Shown here piece by piece: positions 7,640 to 16,134 of a DNA stretch of 64,000 nt. Origin of the DNA: Natranaeroarchaeum sulfidigenes (GTDB lineage Archaea > Halobacteriota > Halobacteria > Halobacteriales > Natronoarchaeaceae); contig NZ_CP064786.1 in assembly GCF_017094485.1 (NCBI RefSeq), positions 310,001-374,000 on the forward strand, read 5' to 3'. Position numbers and translations under genes: made by a program. Each line of letters starts with the position of its first letter. Position 1 is the stretch's first letter. The notes beneath the pieces are model-generated. The model worked only from the letters and a program-made list of their open reading frames with translations, was not told the DNA's origin and made no database searches.

Positions 7640-8994
7640 GGTGACGGGTCGAAGTACGCGGCGAGTTCGACGCCGAACTCGTCGATAAGCACCGTGATTT
7701 CTTCTCCGACGAGTACATCGTACCCCGAGTCGAGCGCCGTCTCGACGTGTGTCCCCAGCCGTACGGTAAAGAGATCATCGCTGTTCAGGAACGCCTCGGC
7801 AGTCGTGTACTCTCTGGAACGCTCCACGACGTATCTGTCCCCCTCGATGAACGGCCCATACGCGTCAGTTCCCTCGTACTTCCGGAAGAAGCCTTCGGCG
7901 TGGTCCCGTACGTGAACAGGTGGTCCGACGTGACGCTCGACCCGCGGCCGTTCGGTGACGGCGAGCTCGGCGAACAGGACGGCCGTCTCGTCGGCGATCG
8001 CCATCGAACGGCAGACAGTGAAGCCGCGCCGGTCGAGTTCCTCGATGATACCCAGCCGGGATCGTCTGAGCTGCGGGTATAGCTGATCTTCGACAATATC
8101 AGGGGCATCGAACCTGATTGCTACCGGTGTCGTCCCCCGATTCTGGAGCTGCTCTCGGAGTGCGTGCTCGTCCAGCGGGTCGGGTTCGACCGCCGCGAAC
8201 AACTCGGTCCGTGGGTCGTCGAGTAACTCGCGAGCGTAATGCTGGAGTCGGGCGACGTTGTCGGCCGAGAGGACTGCAGCGACGTTCCGGCCTGGATCCG
8301 TCGGATCGATAACGGTGAGCGGGTCGTCGAAAGTCACCCGGCCGTGATCCTCCGGATCGAGTTCGATCGGCGGATGCCACGCCGCGGCGGCTTCGACCAT
8401 GGGCCGGAAGCCGCCGTATTCGAGGACGAGTAGTTCCGTCAGGTAGCCGCTGAACCCCTCCGTCCTGAGGTCGCTGCCGTAGACACCGATCCCGGTGAAA
8501 AACTGCTTTGCGAGGCGGACGTCTCGTGCGAGCTCGTCCGTGAGTCGTGACTGGACGTACTCGGCATGGAACGGGGTTCGATCCACCGAGGATTTGATCT
8601 CCCCGGGATCGTCGACGGCGTAACACGGGACGAGGTCGATATCGAACCCATCGACGGTACTTTTGACGTAGGGATGTTCGGCGAACTCCTCGGTTCCGTC
8701 GGGCAACACCTCGTGTCCAACGGCGAGACCGTACTTCTCTAGCGCGTCACGTTCGATCGAGGGCGAAAAGCGGACGAACAGATCGATATCCCGGTCGCCG
8801 CTGATCCACGTCTCGCGAGCGGTGGAGCCGACGCGAACGACATCTGCCTCGACCGGCAGCGTTTCGATTGCTGCCTCGACCCGACCGATCAGCGCGGTCG
8901 CCACTCGTTCCATGCGCTCTACCTCTTCGGGCGACGGATCGACCGACTCGCTGACGGCAGCTACGACCTCTTCGAACGTCTCGGCCTCGCTCAT
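7636..8994 (-). CDS. cca: CCA tRNA nucleotidyltransferase (archaeal class I)
   Basis: A 452-residue protein with the class I nucleotidyltransferase signature RVGSTARETW and GDRDIDLF (G56-S57, D69 and D71 of the catalytic pair), followed by the archaeal middle, tail and beta-strand regions (VDLVPCYAV, GFSGYLTELL, HVGPPVHV). It adds CCA to tRNA 3' ends without a template. That fits a genome whose tRNA genes do not encode CCA, as all five tRNAs here show. Two ATGs are adjacent (8997 and 8994); I chose 8994 because MSEAETFEEVV matches the usual N-terminus. Confidence 0.92.
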   Translation of the reverse strand: MSEAETFEEVVAAVSESVDPSPEEVERMERVATALIGRVEAAIETLPVEADVVRVGSTARETWISGDRDIDLFVRFSPSIERDALEKYGLAVGHEVLPDGTEEFAEHPYVKSTVDGFDIDLVPCYAVDDPGEIKSSVDRTPFHAEYVQSRLTDELARDVRLAKQFFTGIGVYGSDLRTEGFSGYLTELLVLEYGGFRPMVEAAAAWHPPIELDPEDHGRVTFDDPLTVIDPTDPGRNVAAVLSADNVARLQHYARELLDDPRTELFAAVEPDPLDEHALREQLQNRGTTPVAIRFDAPDIVEDQLYPQLRRSRLGIIEELDRRGFTVCRSMAIADETAVLFAELAVTERPRVERHVGPPVHVRDHAEGFFRKYEGTDAYGPFIEGDRYVVERSREYTTAEAFLNSDDLFTVRLGTHVETALDSGYDVLVGEEITVLIDEFGVELAAYFDPSP

Positions 8995-9096
8995 CATCGT
9001 CCCGTTCACGCTTGGTGAGGGAAAGGATACCGGTGTACGGCCGGGTGAAAACGAAAGCCATTTCAAAAGACGTCGACTACGGTGAGATGCGCACGG

Positions 9097-9169
9097 GCCG
9101 CCGTAGCTCAGTTGGTAGAGCACCTGGTTGTTACCCAGGTTGTCCCAGGTTCGAGCCCTGGCGGCGGCG
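9097..9169 (+). tRNA. tRNA-Asn(GTT)
   Basis: Acceptor GCCGCCG pairs with CGGCGGC, discriminator G at 9169. The anticodon stem CCTGG/CCAGG holds loop TTGTTAC, anticodon GTT. The T-arm is CCAGG-TTCGAGC-CCTGG. It is 73 nt, intronless, no encoded CCA. Unlike the other four tRNAs in the window, no extra 3'-end copy follows it. Confidence 0.96.
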
Positions 9170-9269
9170 TATCTTCTGCGGTACTCGGTGATTGTAGTAT
9201 CTGCTGTCGATCAGACGGTGCGTTCGGATGCGACAGGTCTTAGTTTCAGGTCCATCAACTGGTGACCGA

Positions 9270-9344
9270 GGGCCCGTATCTCAGTCTGGTTAGAGAGAGC
9301 GGCTCATAACCGCTTCGTCCTTGGTTCAAATCCGAGCGGGCCCA
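9270..9344 (+). tRNA. tRNA with CAT anticodon, probably tRNA-Ile2
   Basis: Acceptor GGGCCCG pairs with CGGGCCC, discriminator A at 9344. Anticodon stem AGCGG/CCGCT encloses CTCATAA, anticodon CAT. It lacks an intron, whereas haloarchaeal elongator tRNA-Met genes I know carry one, and it lacks the A1-U72 pair and GGG/CCC anticodon stem of initiator tRNA. That favours tRNA-Ile2, whose C34 is modified to read AUA. Elongator Met remains possible. It is 75 nt. Confidence 0.85.
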
Positions 9345-9349
9345 TGTTA

Positions 9350-9457
9350 CTGTCGCGAGCTACTCCGCGAGCGACAGCTACTGGATGAGCGAGGATTTGA
9401 AGTAGAAAACGCCGAACGAAGTGAGGCGTTTGCGTAGTTCAAATCCGATCGGGCCCC
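9350..9457 (+). repeat. Hairpins and partial copy of the CAT-tRNA 3' end
   Basis: Immediately after the tRNA there is a CTGTCGC/GCGACAG hairpin (9350-9356, 9371-9377). It is followed by GGATTTGAA (9393-9401), the inverted T-arm, an inner AAACGCC/GGCGTTT stem (9407-9413, 9425-9431) around GAACGAAGTGA, and a direct copy of the T-loop and acceptor end (9437-9457, 19 of 21 positions identical to 9324-9344). It has the same organisation as the tracts after tRNA-Arg, tRNA-Lys and tRNA-Leu. Confidence 0.85.
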
Positions 9458-10081
9458 TTGATCCTGTGAGCGGCGGACGCGACTCTGGGAGTTCACAACG
9501 TCCTCATACCACGTTCTTCGGGTGGCAAAGAAGGCCTGAGTAACGGACAGTCGCGACGTTGCCGAGCTCCTGGAGGCGCGCGTCGAGTGGCTGAACGCGG
9601 ACGGGGATCGGCGGCAGAGTCGGGTGCGTTCGCTCACCCGGTAGCGCCCGACAGTTGAGTGGCAACGCTATTCTTCGACCCCAGTAGTTCAACTGGAGTT
9701 GCAGTTTTCGGATACTTAGGTATAGTTTACTTTACTTACAGGCAGTGGCTACGCGGTGATCGGGCCGATCGGGGAGATCTCCAGACGGGAGTGTTCCCAC
9801 CGAGCGGGACACACCCCTTAGGGAGTGTGCCTAAGGGCACTGGCCAAAAAAAGTACCCCGCACCGCTGAGTTCCAGTTGATCCACGAGAAACGGGGGTCG
9901 GATGACATAGACGTTTCAGTAGGAAATCTTGCACAGTGACAGTTTCCAGTGATCGTGCTGAATACAGGGGGCGAATGCTGTATAGATCAGAACTCGACCA
10001 ACGAGCATCCAGATCATTCAATATAAGATGGTGTACAAATTACTCCCAAAAACACTTGTTAATTGAACATATACTCATCGT
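9458..10081. other. Intergenic, no convincing gene
   Basis: This 624-bp stretch has no ORF I trust. A 31-codon run on the plus strand near 9552-9644 (reading SRDVAELLEARVEWLNADG...) looks protein-like and ends in a stop, so it may be a decayed gene. Around 9815-9840 there is CCTTAGG facing CCTAAGG, a short inverted repeat. GC drops toward 10 kb, marking the transition into lower-GC accessory DNA. Confidence 0.5.
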
Positions 10082-10486
10082 ATGAAACGGCGCTCTTTTG
10101 TTTTTGGCACGATTCCTCTCTGCTCGGGGCTTGCTGGATGTACAGGACTGTTCTCCGATTCTCCAATGCTCTCCGTGGCCGTTTTTAATCAGGCCGAGAG
10201 TTCCTACACAATCGAAATGGCTTTTTCACGAACAGATGGCGATCTTTCCAGAAGCGAAGCCCGAGTGTTCTCAGGGCGGATCGATATTGAACCAGACGAG
10301 CACAGTATCAGCGAAGACGTTGCCGAACAACAGCGGTATCTTATAGAGTACAGTCTCTATGAGAACAATACCACTCTAACAGAACAAGATCACTTCTACT
10401 ACTATCCGGGAGACGAGGATGAGAGCGACAATCTGACATTTGATATTCGTTCATCAGGGGTCTTGACGCGAAGGTGGGCTGTTTAA
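10082..10486 (+). CDS. Predicted lipoprotein, unknown function
   Basis: A 134-residue protein with an N-terminal KRR, a short hydrophobic stretch and a lipobox LAGC (Cys about residue 20), hence a membrane-anchored exported lipoprotein, probably via Tat. The mature part is beta-rich (FNQAESSYTIEMAF..., YYYPGDEDE...) and ends RRWAV. An AT-rich promoter (CATATACTC just before the ATG) and lower GC than the left flank suggest acquired DNA. I do not recognise the domain. Confidence 0.65.
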   Translation: MKRRSFVFGTIPLCSGLAGCTGLFSDSPMLSVAVFNQAESSYTIEMAFSRTDGDLSRSEARVFSGRIDIEPDEHSISEDVAEQQRYLIEYSLYENNTTLTEQDHFYYYPGDEDESDNLTFDIRSSGVLTRRWAV

Positions 10487-10898
10487 ACGTTTACTGATCT
10501 GCTGCTTCAGCTGAACCGCTTGGAACCACCAGTATCGGTTTGCTGCATCTATCCTCTGTATTCAGGATGCGATTTTTGTTGATTTCTGAAAATTTAGATC
10601 AGCCAGATTTCGGCAGTTGCCACTAAGGTGGTGGACAATGCGGCCGGACCAGAACGGTCCGGCCTTACCGCCACCGCAGCGGTGGGAAACCGAATCGGCT
10701 ACTGTGGATAGTCTGGGACGCTGTAACGCGGTGCAGGACCGTAAGGTGCCCTGAGAAGACGCTTTATCAGATATGCTTAGAAAGGTGTTCAATCCAATGT
10801 AGAAAACCATTCAATATAGCTGGATTGCAGATTGATCCTACCAACTGGAAGATCACCCAGCGCTGATTTATTCATCAATAGGATGCTGCGGATATGAT
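10487..10898. other. Intergenic, no convincing gene
   Basis: The region contains a GC-rich patch (about 10640-10750) with CGGCCGGACC/GGTCCGGCC as an inverted repeat at about 10643-10665, flanked by AT-rich sequence. The ORF shadows on both strands lack family resemblance. It may be the worn remains of a mobile element, but I cannot name it. Confidence 0.4.
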
Positions 10899-11876
10899 CT
10901 ATCTGATTTCCTCAATAGCCTTCTTGTTTTGCTTATTTTGTAACATGGTATGTATTAGGAACACGCTCTGGTTCATACAGAAGATCTCTACACACAGGTC
11001 TCGAATTTCACAGAATGGTAGTGTATCGACGGGTTCCTCCTCATATTTGAACTCAACCTGATTCTCAATTGGGAGAACAAGGTAATCGTTATGAGCTATT
11101 GAATTGCGGTATTCGTTGTCAACTGAATCTGCAAAATCATTGATCCGTGATCGACTTTTAGCCGAAACCATGTCAATATAATTACCAAGCCGTTTGCCCG
11201 TCAAATCACCAAGATCTACCTCACGATCATTTAGCAATTCACATGAGAAAATCAAGATAGGAACAGTCGTCTTGAAAATCTCACATTGTCGCTCATACAT
11301 CCGAAGGTAGGTTTCGACGGTCTCGGCATTTTGTATTTCTGGATTTTCCAAGATGAGTTCCAGCTTCTCATCATAGCTGCTGAGTACACGCTGGAGGAAC
11401 AATCTCATATCGTATGGAAAAGACTCATCAATTGCTTCCATAAACTCGGTTGCCTTTCCTTCATAAATTAGCTCTTCACAAGTTGAGTCTACAATATCAT
11501 AGTATTCAGGATATCCAAGTATCTCATGGCACTCTCTCATGTCATTCATTATCCCCTCAATCTGTTCGTAGATTTCAATAAAATCAGCAAGTGGATCCTC
11601 GTTTGAGGGCTCCATTCCCAGTATTTCACCTGAAATCTTAGAATATTTGGTAAGCATAAATTCCGTTATCTCCTCATCGTTCTCTTTTGATTCTGCAACT
11701 TGTATCCAATCTTCGAGAAGTTCTGAAACTTGATCTTCCGCACTTTGGAGTTGTTCTTCGGTCGTCTGTGAAGGAATATCTTGACCGAAGATTTGAGAAA
11801 ATAACCGCATACACTCTTGAGTAAGTTCTTCAGATACCTCTTCGATGTCTATCTCAGCAGAGTTCGTGTCATTCAC
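10899..11876 (-). CDS. HEPN-like protein (candidate RNase), unknown family
   Basis: A 325-residue, acidic, almost entirely helical protein of clearly lower GC than its surroundings. Near the C-terminus YRNSIAHNDY contains R257 and H262 in the R-X4-H spacing of HEPN ribonucleases, preceded by a long helical segment and followed by a helix rich in hydrophobics. Many abortive-infection and toxin proteins have RNSIAH in this place. The N-terminal 240 residues are helical and unrecognised. There is no adjacent antitoxin-like (MNT) gene, so a stand-alone defence or stress protein is possible. Divergent from the HNH gene at 12088. HEPN assignment is moderate. Confidence 0.55.
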   Translation of the reverse strand: MNDTNSAEIDIEEVSEELTQECMRLFSQIFGQDIPSQTTEEQLQSAEDQVSELLEDWIQVAESKENDEEITEFMLTKYSKISGEILGMEPSNEDPLADFIEIYEQIEGIMNDMRECHEILGYPEYYDIVDSTCEELIYEGKATEFMEAIDESFPYDMRLFLQRVLSSYDEKLELILENPEIQNAETVETYLRMYERQCEIFKTTVPILIFSCELLNDREVDLGDLTGKRLGNYIDMVSAKSRSRINDFADSVDNEYRNSIAHNDYLVLPIENQVEFKYEEEPVDTLPFCEIRDLCVEIFCMNQSVFLIHTMLQNKQNKKAIEEIR

Positions 11877-12087
11877 AACTGGTTATTGTCTGGAAGAATT
11901 TTATAATTTAGGTGCCTATAATGTGGCTTTGATTATAAGATACCTTGTTGATTTCAACCTCTATTAATTGTATCTCTGTCTATTCGGTTCCACGGTGATC
12001 ACCGACCCGTCCTACCGAACCAAATTGTACAGGTGCGTGTAGAATTTTCAACTAGTTATTTGTATGTGAGGTATATGACGTAGTTAT

Positions 12088-12912
12088 ATGGGTGTCGTCC
12101 GTCGGGAAAATGATTGGCGTCTCGAAAAACGGGAAGACGGACTCTATGAGATCACATATCAGAAAGACCTCCGAATGAAGATCCTGACCCCCGATTACAA
12201 ACAGGGAATGATGGATAATCCGAGGCTTGATGCAGTACCTGTTAGAGAGGTCGGTTCATATTCTGAAGCCGAGGGATTATTTGAGGAAATGGCAAACGGT
12301 GATGCCGCACCAGTTTCTGGACCTACGATTGTAGGAAGTACAGCCACTGGAACAGAGAGTACTTTGGGAGGTGAACTCGACAGTGGTGGTTTCGGCTCAG
12401 AGGAGGAAAATAATCTGCCGGCAGGAGGTCTTGCTTTAGTCCTCATAGTGGCTGGTGTATTTGTGATGCGCAGTGCAGGGTTCGCACCCACTTCAGTCGT
12501 GTTCTTAAGTGGCGTTGTCTCGGCGATCATCGGTGTAGCTATTTTTGCGTGGGCTGGGTTGCTGTACAAGAAGCATGGCTGGTCGGACGCACTGGAATTT
12601 TTGATAACTGTTGACGACGACTTAACATCTTCAGAAGAAACGGATAAGCCCGAAAAGACACCACCAACGCCAGAGAAACTGAAGAACAGGCTGATCTTTG
12701 ATAGAGCAGGCCAGAAGTGTGAATGGTGTGAAGAGAGTTTTGACCACCCACATGTACACCATATTAAGCCGCGTCGAGAGGGAGGACCGAACGAACCTGA
12801 AAACCTCATAGTCCTCTGTCCAAATTGCCATGAGAAAGCAGATCGAGAAGCGATTCCACGATCAAAATTGAAGGCCAAAGTGAAACGATTACCGAGTCTC
12901 TCTACTCAGTAA
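12088..12912 (+). CDS. Membrane-anchored HNH endonuclease-like protein
   Basis: A 274-residue protein. Residues 1-70 form a soluble N-terminal part, 111-128 and 136-160 are two transmembrane helices, and 197-260 is an HNH domain: C211-X2-C214, the H224-H225 pair in VHHIKPRREGG, then N240 and C244-X2-C247-H248. The fold binds zinc through the four Cys and uses the HH pair to cut nucleic acid. Membrane-tethered HNH proteins are seen in defence islands. GC is lower than core genes. Its target and role are unknown; membrane tethering of a nuclease is the notable point. Confidence 0.72.
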   Translation: MGVVRRENDWRLEKREDGLYEITYQKDLRMKILTPDYKQGMMDNPRLDAVPVREVGSYSEAEGLFEEMANGDAAPVSGPTIVGSTATGTESTLGGELDSGGFGSEEENNLPAGGLALVLIVAGVFVMRSAGFAPTSVVFLSGVVSAIIGVAIFAWAGLLYKKHGWSDALEFLITVDDDLTSSEETDKPEKTPPTPEKLKNRLIFDRAGQKCEWCEESFDHPHVHHIKPRREGGPNEPENLIVLCPNCHEKADREAIPRSKLKAKVKRLPSLSTQ

Positions 12913-12954
12913 AGTTCTCTTGGCGTTACTGAATTCATCCCACAAGGCAAGTAG

Positions 12955-13329
12955 TTAGAAGATGTCGTCAATTGCGATCTTACTCTGTTTAGTCCCACGG
13001 TGATCACCGCCTCCGTGCCACAGGTGCAGCGGGAGACCGCCCGCACGTACCATCCTGTCGTCGAGGACAGTGCAGCCGCTTCGACCGTGGGGCCGATACA
13101 CCACAAAACAGTACCACCCGTCCGCTCGCCGGAGCTTCTCGTGGTATTCCCGATACACCTTGAAGTTAACCGGCTGGCCATCCGAATGCTCTCGCATCGT
13201 GTTCTTGATCTCGAAGGGCGTCCCGTTCTGAAACCTCGCATCGTGCCAGCTCGCTCCAGCGAGAACCGGCGTTTCTTCGCCATTCGCTTCTCGCAGATCG
13301 TGCCGAAGTGGTTCCTCGCTTACTCCGGT
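12955..13329 (-). pseudogene. 5'-truncated copy of a PD-(D/E)XK-like nuclease gene
   Basis: Read on the minus strand this gives about 124 codons homologous to the intact gene at 14026-14463: LREANGEETPVLAGASWHDARFQNGTPFEIKNT... through ...DDRMVRAGGLPLHLWHGG to a TAA stop. The conserved D and E-X-K are kept (DARFQNGTPFEIK). Upstream, a TGA at 13330-13332 closes the frame and no ATG, GTG or TTG occurs before the conserved block, so the start region is lost. An internal ATG at 13197 would drop the E-X-K motif. Together with the intact copy it flanks a VapBC pair. Confidence 0.75.
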
Positions 13330-13485
13330 TCATCGGTGGCTCTCCAGCGGTGATCGTTTCGGACGGTCGCCCGAAGCACCACGATCGTGAACCAGCCGGA
13401 CACGATCGAAGCGATCCACTCCCCGGAGACCGCGGGTGTCGGTCTCACCACCAAGCTTTTGCAGATCCCAGAGCAAGCAGTACGT

Positions 13486-13638
13486 ATGAGTCTTACCACC
13501 GACGATTTCGCCGAGTTCCTTGCGGAGGATCCAGAGGACGATACCGATGTCCCACTCGGAACGGCACTGAGCGAGCTGGCTGTTGATGTTGAGACTGACT
13601 CTGTTGAGGCAGTTCGAGATGTCCGCGAGCGGCTATGA
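13486..13638 (+). CDS. VapB-like antitoxin
   Basis: A 50-residue acidic protein (MSLTTDDFAEFLAEDPEDDTD...) whose stop overlaps the VapC start in an ATGA junction at 13635-13638. The position, size and charge are those of an antitoxin of a type II PIN toxin; no classical AbrB or RHH motif is obvious. A GTG-initiated longer form from 13387 (83 residues) is possible, but the segment 13387-13485 reads poorly. The antitoxin would neutralise the toxin and may repress its own promoter. Confidence 0.7.
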   Translation: MSLTTDDFAEFLAEDPEDDTDVPLGTALSELAVDVETDSVEAVRDVRERL

Positions 13639-14024
13639 GGCTCTTCCTCGATACGAACATTCTCGTTGCAGCCGTCACTGACGACACTGATCGAACCGAG
13701 CAGGCAATCGAACTACTTGACGAGTCCAATGATGTTTTTGTATCCGTTCTGAGCCTCATGGAACTCCGGAGCGTACTGACGAAGAAAAAACAGTTCGAGC
13801 GGGATCGAATTGAGCAGATCGAAAACCGGATCACCTCCCGTGCTACCATCTCGTTTCTTGACTCGTCCGACGTGATGGATGCAAACCGTCTCCAGTCCGA
13901 GACGCTACTGTATCCATTGGATGCACTTCTTGTGGCAGCTGCGGACGCCGTCGACGCGACGCTGATCACGTTCGATAGCGAACTTCTTGAACACGGGGCA
14001 AAGCGACCGCAAGACGTGTTGTAA
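13635..14024 (+). CDS. vapC: VapC-type PIN-domain ribonuclease toxin
   Basis: A 129-residue PIN domain: MRLFLDTNILV places the first catalytic Asp at residue 6, a conserved Glu occurs in LMELRSVL, and further acidic residues are in PLDALLVAAADAVDATLITFD. PIN toxins are Mg-dependent RNases that cut tRNA or rRNA. The gene is translationally coupled to the antitoxin. The pair sits between a broken and an intact copy of a PD-(D/E)XK-like gene. Confidence 0.88.
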   Translation: MRLFLDTNILVAAVTDDTDRTEQAIELLDESNDVFVSVLSLMELRSVLTKKKQFERDRIEQIENRITSRATISFLDSSDVMDANRLQSETLLYPLDALLVAAADAVDATLITFDSELLEHGAKRPQDVL

Positions 14025-14025
14025 G

Positions 14026-14463
14026 TTAGAAAATGTCGCTGATCGATATTTTCGCCTGCTCGGTCCCGCGATGATCACCGCCCCCATGCCACCGTAGCAG
14101 CGGAAGATCTCCCGCCCGGACCATCCTGTCGTCGAGGACGGTGCAGCCGCTTCGACCGTGGGGCCGGTAGACGACGAAACAGTACCAGCCGTCTGCTCGC
14201 CTGAGCTTCTCGTGATACTGCTTGTAGACCTCGAAGTTCCCCGGCTGGCCCTCCGAGTGCTCGCGCATCGTGCTTTTGATCTCGACTGGCGTCCCGTTCT
14301 GAAACCTCGCATCGTGCCAGCACGCTCCAGCGAGAACCGGCACTTCTTGGCCATCCGCTTCTCGCAGATCGTCGTTCGAGCCAGTGTCCCACGACTGGAC
14401 CCGCCCGCGTGGCATCTCCAGCTCCGACGAGAGCGCGCTGGAGTCACTGTCGGCAGGCCGCAT
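14026..14463 (-). CDS. PD-(D/E)XK-like nuclease, uncharacterised
   Basis: A 145-residue basic protein. DARFQNGTPVEIKS gives D51, E61 and K63, the D-X9-E-X-K pattern of the PD-(D/E)XK nuclease core, followed by a helix and a YCFVVYRPHGRSG strand-turn. The ATG at 14463 is chosen as the first plausible start; ATG 14412 is the alternative (MPRGRVQSW). A second, 5'-truncated copy lies at 12955-13329 in the same orientation. Its 3' end is 1 bp from the convergent vapC. The role could be a restriction-like, resolvase-like or repair function; the fold call rests on the motif alone. Confidence 0.6.
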   Translation of the reverse strand: MRPADSDSSALSSELEMPRGRVQSWDTGSNDDLREADGQEVPVLAGACWHDARFQNGTPVEIKSTMREHSEGQPGNFEVYKQYHEKLRRADGWYCFVVYRPHGRSGCTVLDDRMVRAGDLPLLRWHGGGDHRGTEQAKISISDIF

Positions 14464-14512
14464 ACAACGAAACTCATAAGCAATTGAACTAAGATATATC
14501 TGAATGAGATAA

Positions 14513-14923
14513 ATGGACTCCGACCAGATTGACGGGCGGGCGATAGCGCTGGGGAGTACCGTTGGTGGGATAACGGTAGCCGCCCCGTTGTTGCTCGCTG
14601 GTGCCCGACTGGCCGACCCGTACACGATGTTGGCAGTGGTTTCCAGTGTCGGGATCGCTGCCGGTGGAATCAGCGGTGCCGTGGCCGGGTACACGAGCTC
14701 TATCGGATTGAAGCCGATGCATGAGGGTATGATAGCCGCCATGATCGGGTTCTGCGCTGGACTGTCGATCTGGGTGGCCATCAATAGCTATCAGGGTGTA
14801 CTGCATCCTGCTGACACCGCTCTTGTCCACCTGTTTATTCTTGCACTACCGGTGACGATGGCGTTCCCATTTGTCCTTCTTGCGGGGGCCGTACTCGGGG
14901 AACGAGCGCTCTTTGCGAAGTAG
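14513..14923 (+). CDS. Membrane protein with four helices, unknown function
   Basis: A 136-residue protein with hydrophobic segments at about residues 15-32, 42-63, 77-93 and 103-125 and short polar loops; the N-terminus MDSDQIDGRAIALG is cytosolic-looking. GC and codon use return toward core values. No family was recognised. It is divergent from the nuclease gene at 14463 with about 50 bp between them, so the two promoters overlap. Confidence 0.6.
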   Translation: MDSDQIDGRAIALGSTVGGITVAAPLLLAGARLADPYTMLAVVSSVGIAAGGISGAVAGYTSSIGLKPMHEGMIAAMIGFCAGLSIWVAINSYQGVLHPADTALVHLFILALPVTMAFPFVLLAGAVLGERALFAK

Positions 14924-15336
14924 TCCGCTGCAGGAGTGCGACGTGCTGGCTGCGGATCAGGACCACACAGTGTGCGTGTATCAGTTGTTGGCACTGTGAT
15001 CTCCGTTATCTGATCAGCGGCCCCGCCAGCCCTGTCCCAGAACCGTCGTTCGGAGGCATCGTCGCGGTCGATCCAGAAACGGGACGGCGGGACGTGCCCG
15101 CCCGCGAGGATTCGCGTATTACGCCCGATGCCACATCACGGTTGCCGAACGCGAGGATACACGTATTGATATGGCATCCCAGCGAGCGCTGGCATGCTAG
15201 GGTATGTCACTGAGAGATAAAGAACCTTTGCTACACCGGGTCCCATCCTGAAACACCCGCTGGTGGGGGGACGACACCAGTGTAGACCGTTCGCGGAAAA
15301 GTAATCGTTATACGGTACGCGTTCCACCTGGCACAT
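14924..15336. other. Intergenic with a long-armed inverted repeat
   Basis: No gene seen. GATGCCACAT (15128-15137) faces ATATGGCATC (about 15169-15178), a 10-bp inverted repeat with one mismatch. Between and before the arms, GCGAGGAT...CGTATT occurs twice (about 15106 and 15153). The promoter of the next gene is at the right end: GTTATACGG about 28 nt before the ATG at 15337. Confidence 0.5.
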
Positions 15337-16134
15337 ATGCAACGACGAGCAGCGGCCGGATACGTCGCGCTCTTCCTCGTCATCGCGGTCGGAGCTTACG
15401 GGCTCGCAGTGACAGCCGAAAGTCCTGAAATAACGCTTGAAGACCCCGAGTATGACGTCGAGGAGGGTGATCAGTTCGAGGCCGAGGGCGTGACCTACAC
15501 GCTCACGGAAGTGACGCGTGACGACGGTGTCCCGACTGGGACACTGGAGTGGAACATCACCGTTGACGAAGAAGAGAGCTGGGAACATGGAGACGTAATA
15601 GAGTATCAGGAGTCGGATTACGAGGTTCTCATTCCGAACGAGACCGATCCCTCCGAGTTCACGCTCCGTGAGGAGCCCGGCGACGACCTCGATGTCCGCG
15701 GCGAAGGTGACGATCGTGTGATCCGCGTCGAGGAAGACGGCGAAGAGGAGTTCGTTCCGATCGACGAGTACGAGCCGCTCGACCGCCAGACGTTCGCCGA
15801 AGGTGACGCTATCGAGTACGATGAACACGACGCTACCGTTGCCGAAGTGACGGAGGACGAAGTCCGGATCGAGTGGACCGAAGAAGCGACCGACGATCTC
15901 ACGCTCCGTGAAGGTCTTGAGGTCGCACAGCTATCCGAAGACCAGACCTACATCGCACACTTTACCGCTGGTGATCGATTACAGTTGACGTCTGACCACG
16001 AGTCCTACAACGAACAGGCCGACGAAATCGCGTACTTCGAGGAGCGGACGGACGGCCTGACGGTTGCGACGATTCTCTCCGGACTGACCGCGTTCCTGCT
16101 GGTCGGGATGGCGTACCTGCCGCGCAAGGAGTAG
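15337..16134 (+). CDS. Membrane-anchored extracellular acidic protein
   Basis: A 265-residue protein. An N-terminal helix (about residues 8-27) acts as signal or anchor; a large, very acidic beta-rich domain follows (LEDPEYDVEEGDQFEAEG... repeated as VRVEEDGEEEFVPIDEYE...), and a C-terminal helix (LSGLTAFLLVGMAYL) ends in PRKE. The motif QTFAEGDAIEYDEHDATVAEV echoes the earlier QFEAEGVTYTLTEV, suggesting an internal duplication. It is probably a surface-exposed protein held at both ends. Function unknown. Confidence 0.65.
   Translation: MQRRAAAGYVALFLVIAVGAYGLAVTAESPEITLEDPEYDVEEGDQFEAEGVTYTLTEVTRDDGVPTGTLEWNITVDEEESWEHGDVIEYQESDYEVLIPNETDPSEFTLREEPGDDLDVRGEGDDRVIRVEEDGEEEFVPIDEYEPLDRQTFAEGDAIEYDEHDATVAEVTEDEVRIEWTEEATDDLTLREGLEVAQLSEDQTYIAHFTAGDRLQLTSDHESYNEQADEIAYFEERTDGLTVATILSGLTAFLLVGMAYLPRKE

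Noticed and set aside
9659-9880. 73-codon ORF after the tRNA pair
   Set aside because: Weak composition and no resemblance; the stretch looks decayed or non-coding.
10562-10810. 82-codon minus-strand ORF
   Set aside because: No resemblance to any family and it crosses a GC-rich hairpin; treated as non-coding.
13000-13353. 117-codon plus-strand ORF over the nuclease pseudogene
   Set aside because: It is antisense to the recognisable nuclease homologue and has no protein-like features of its own.
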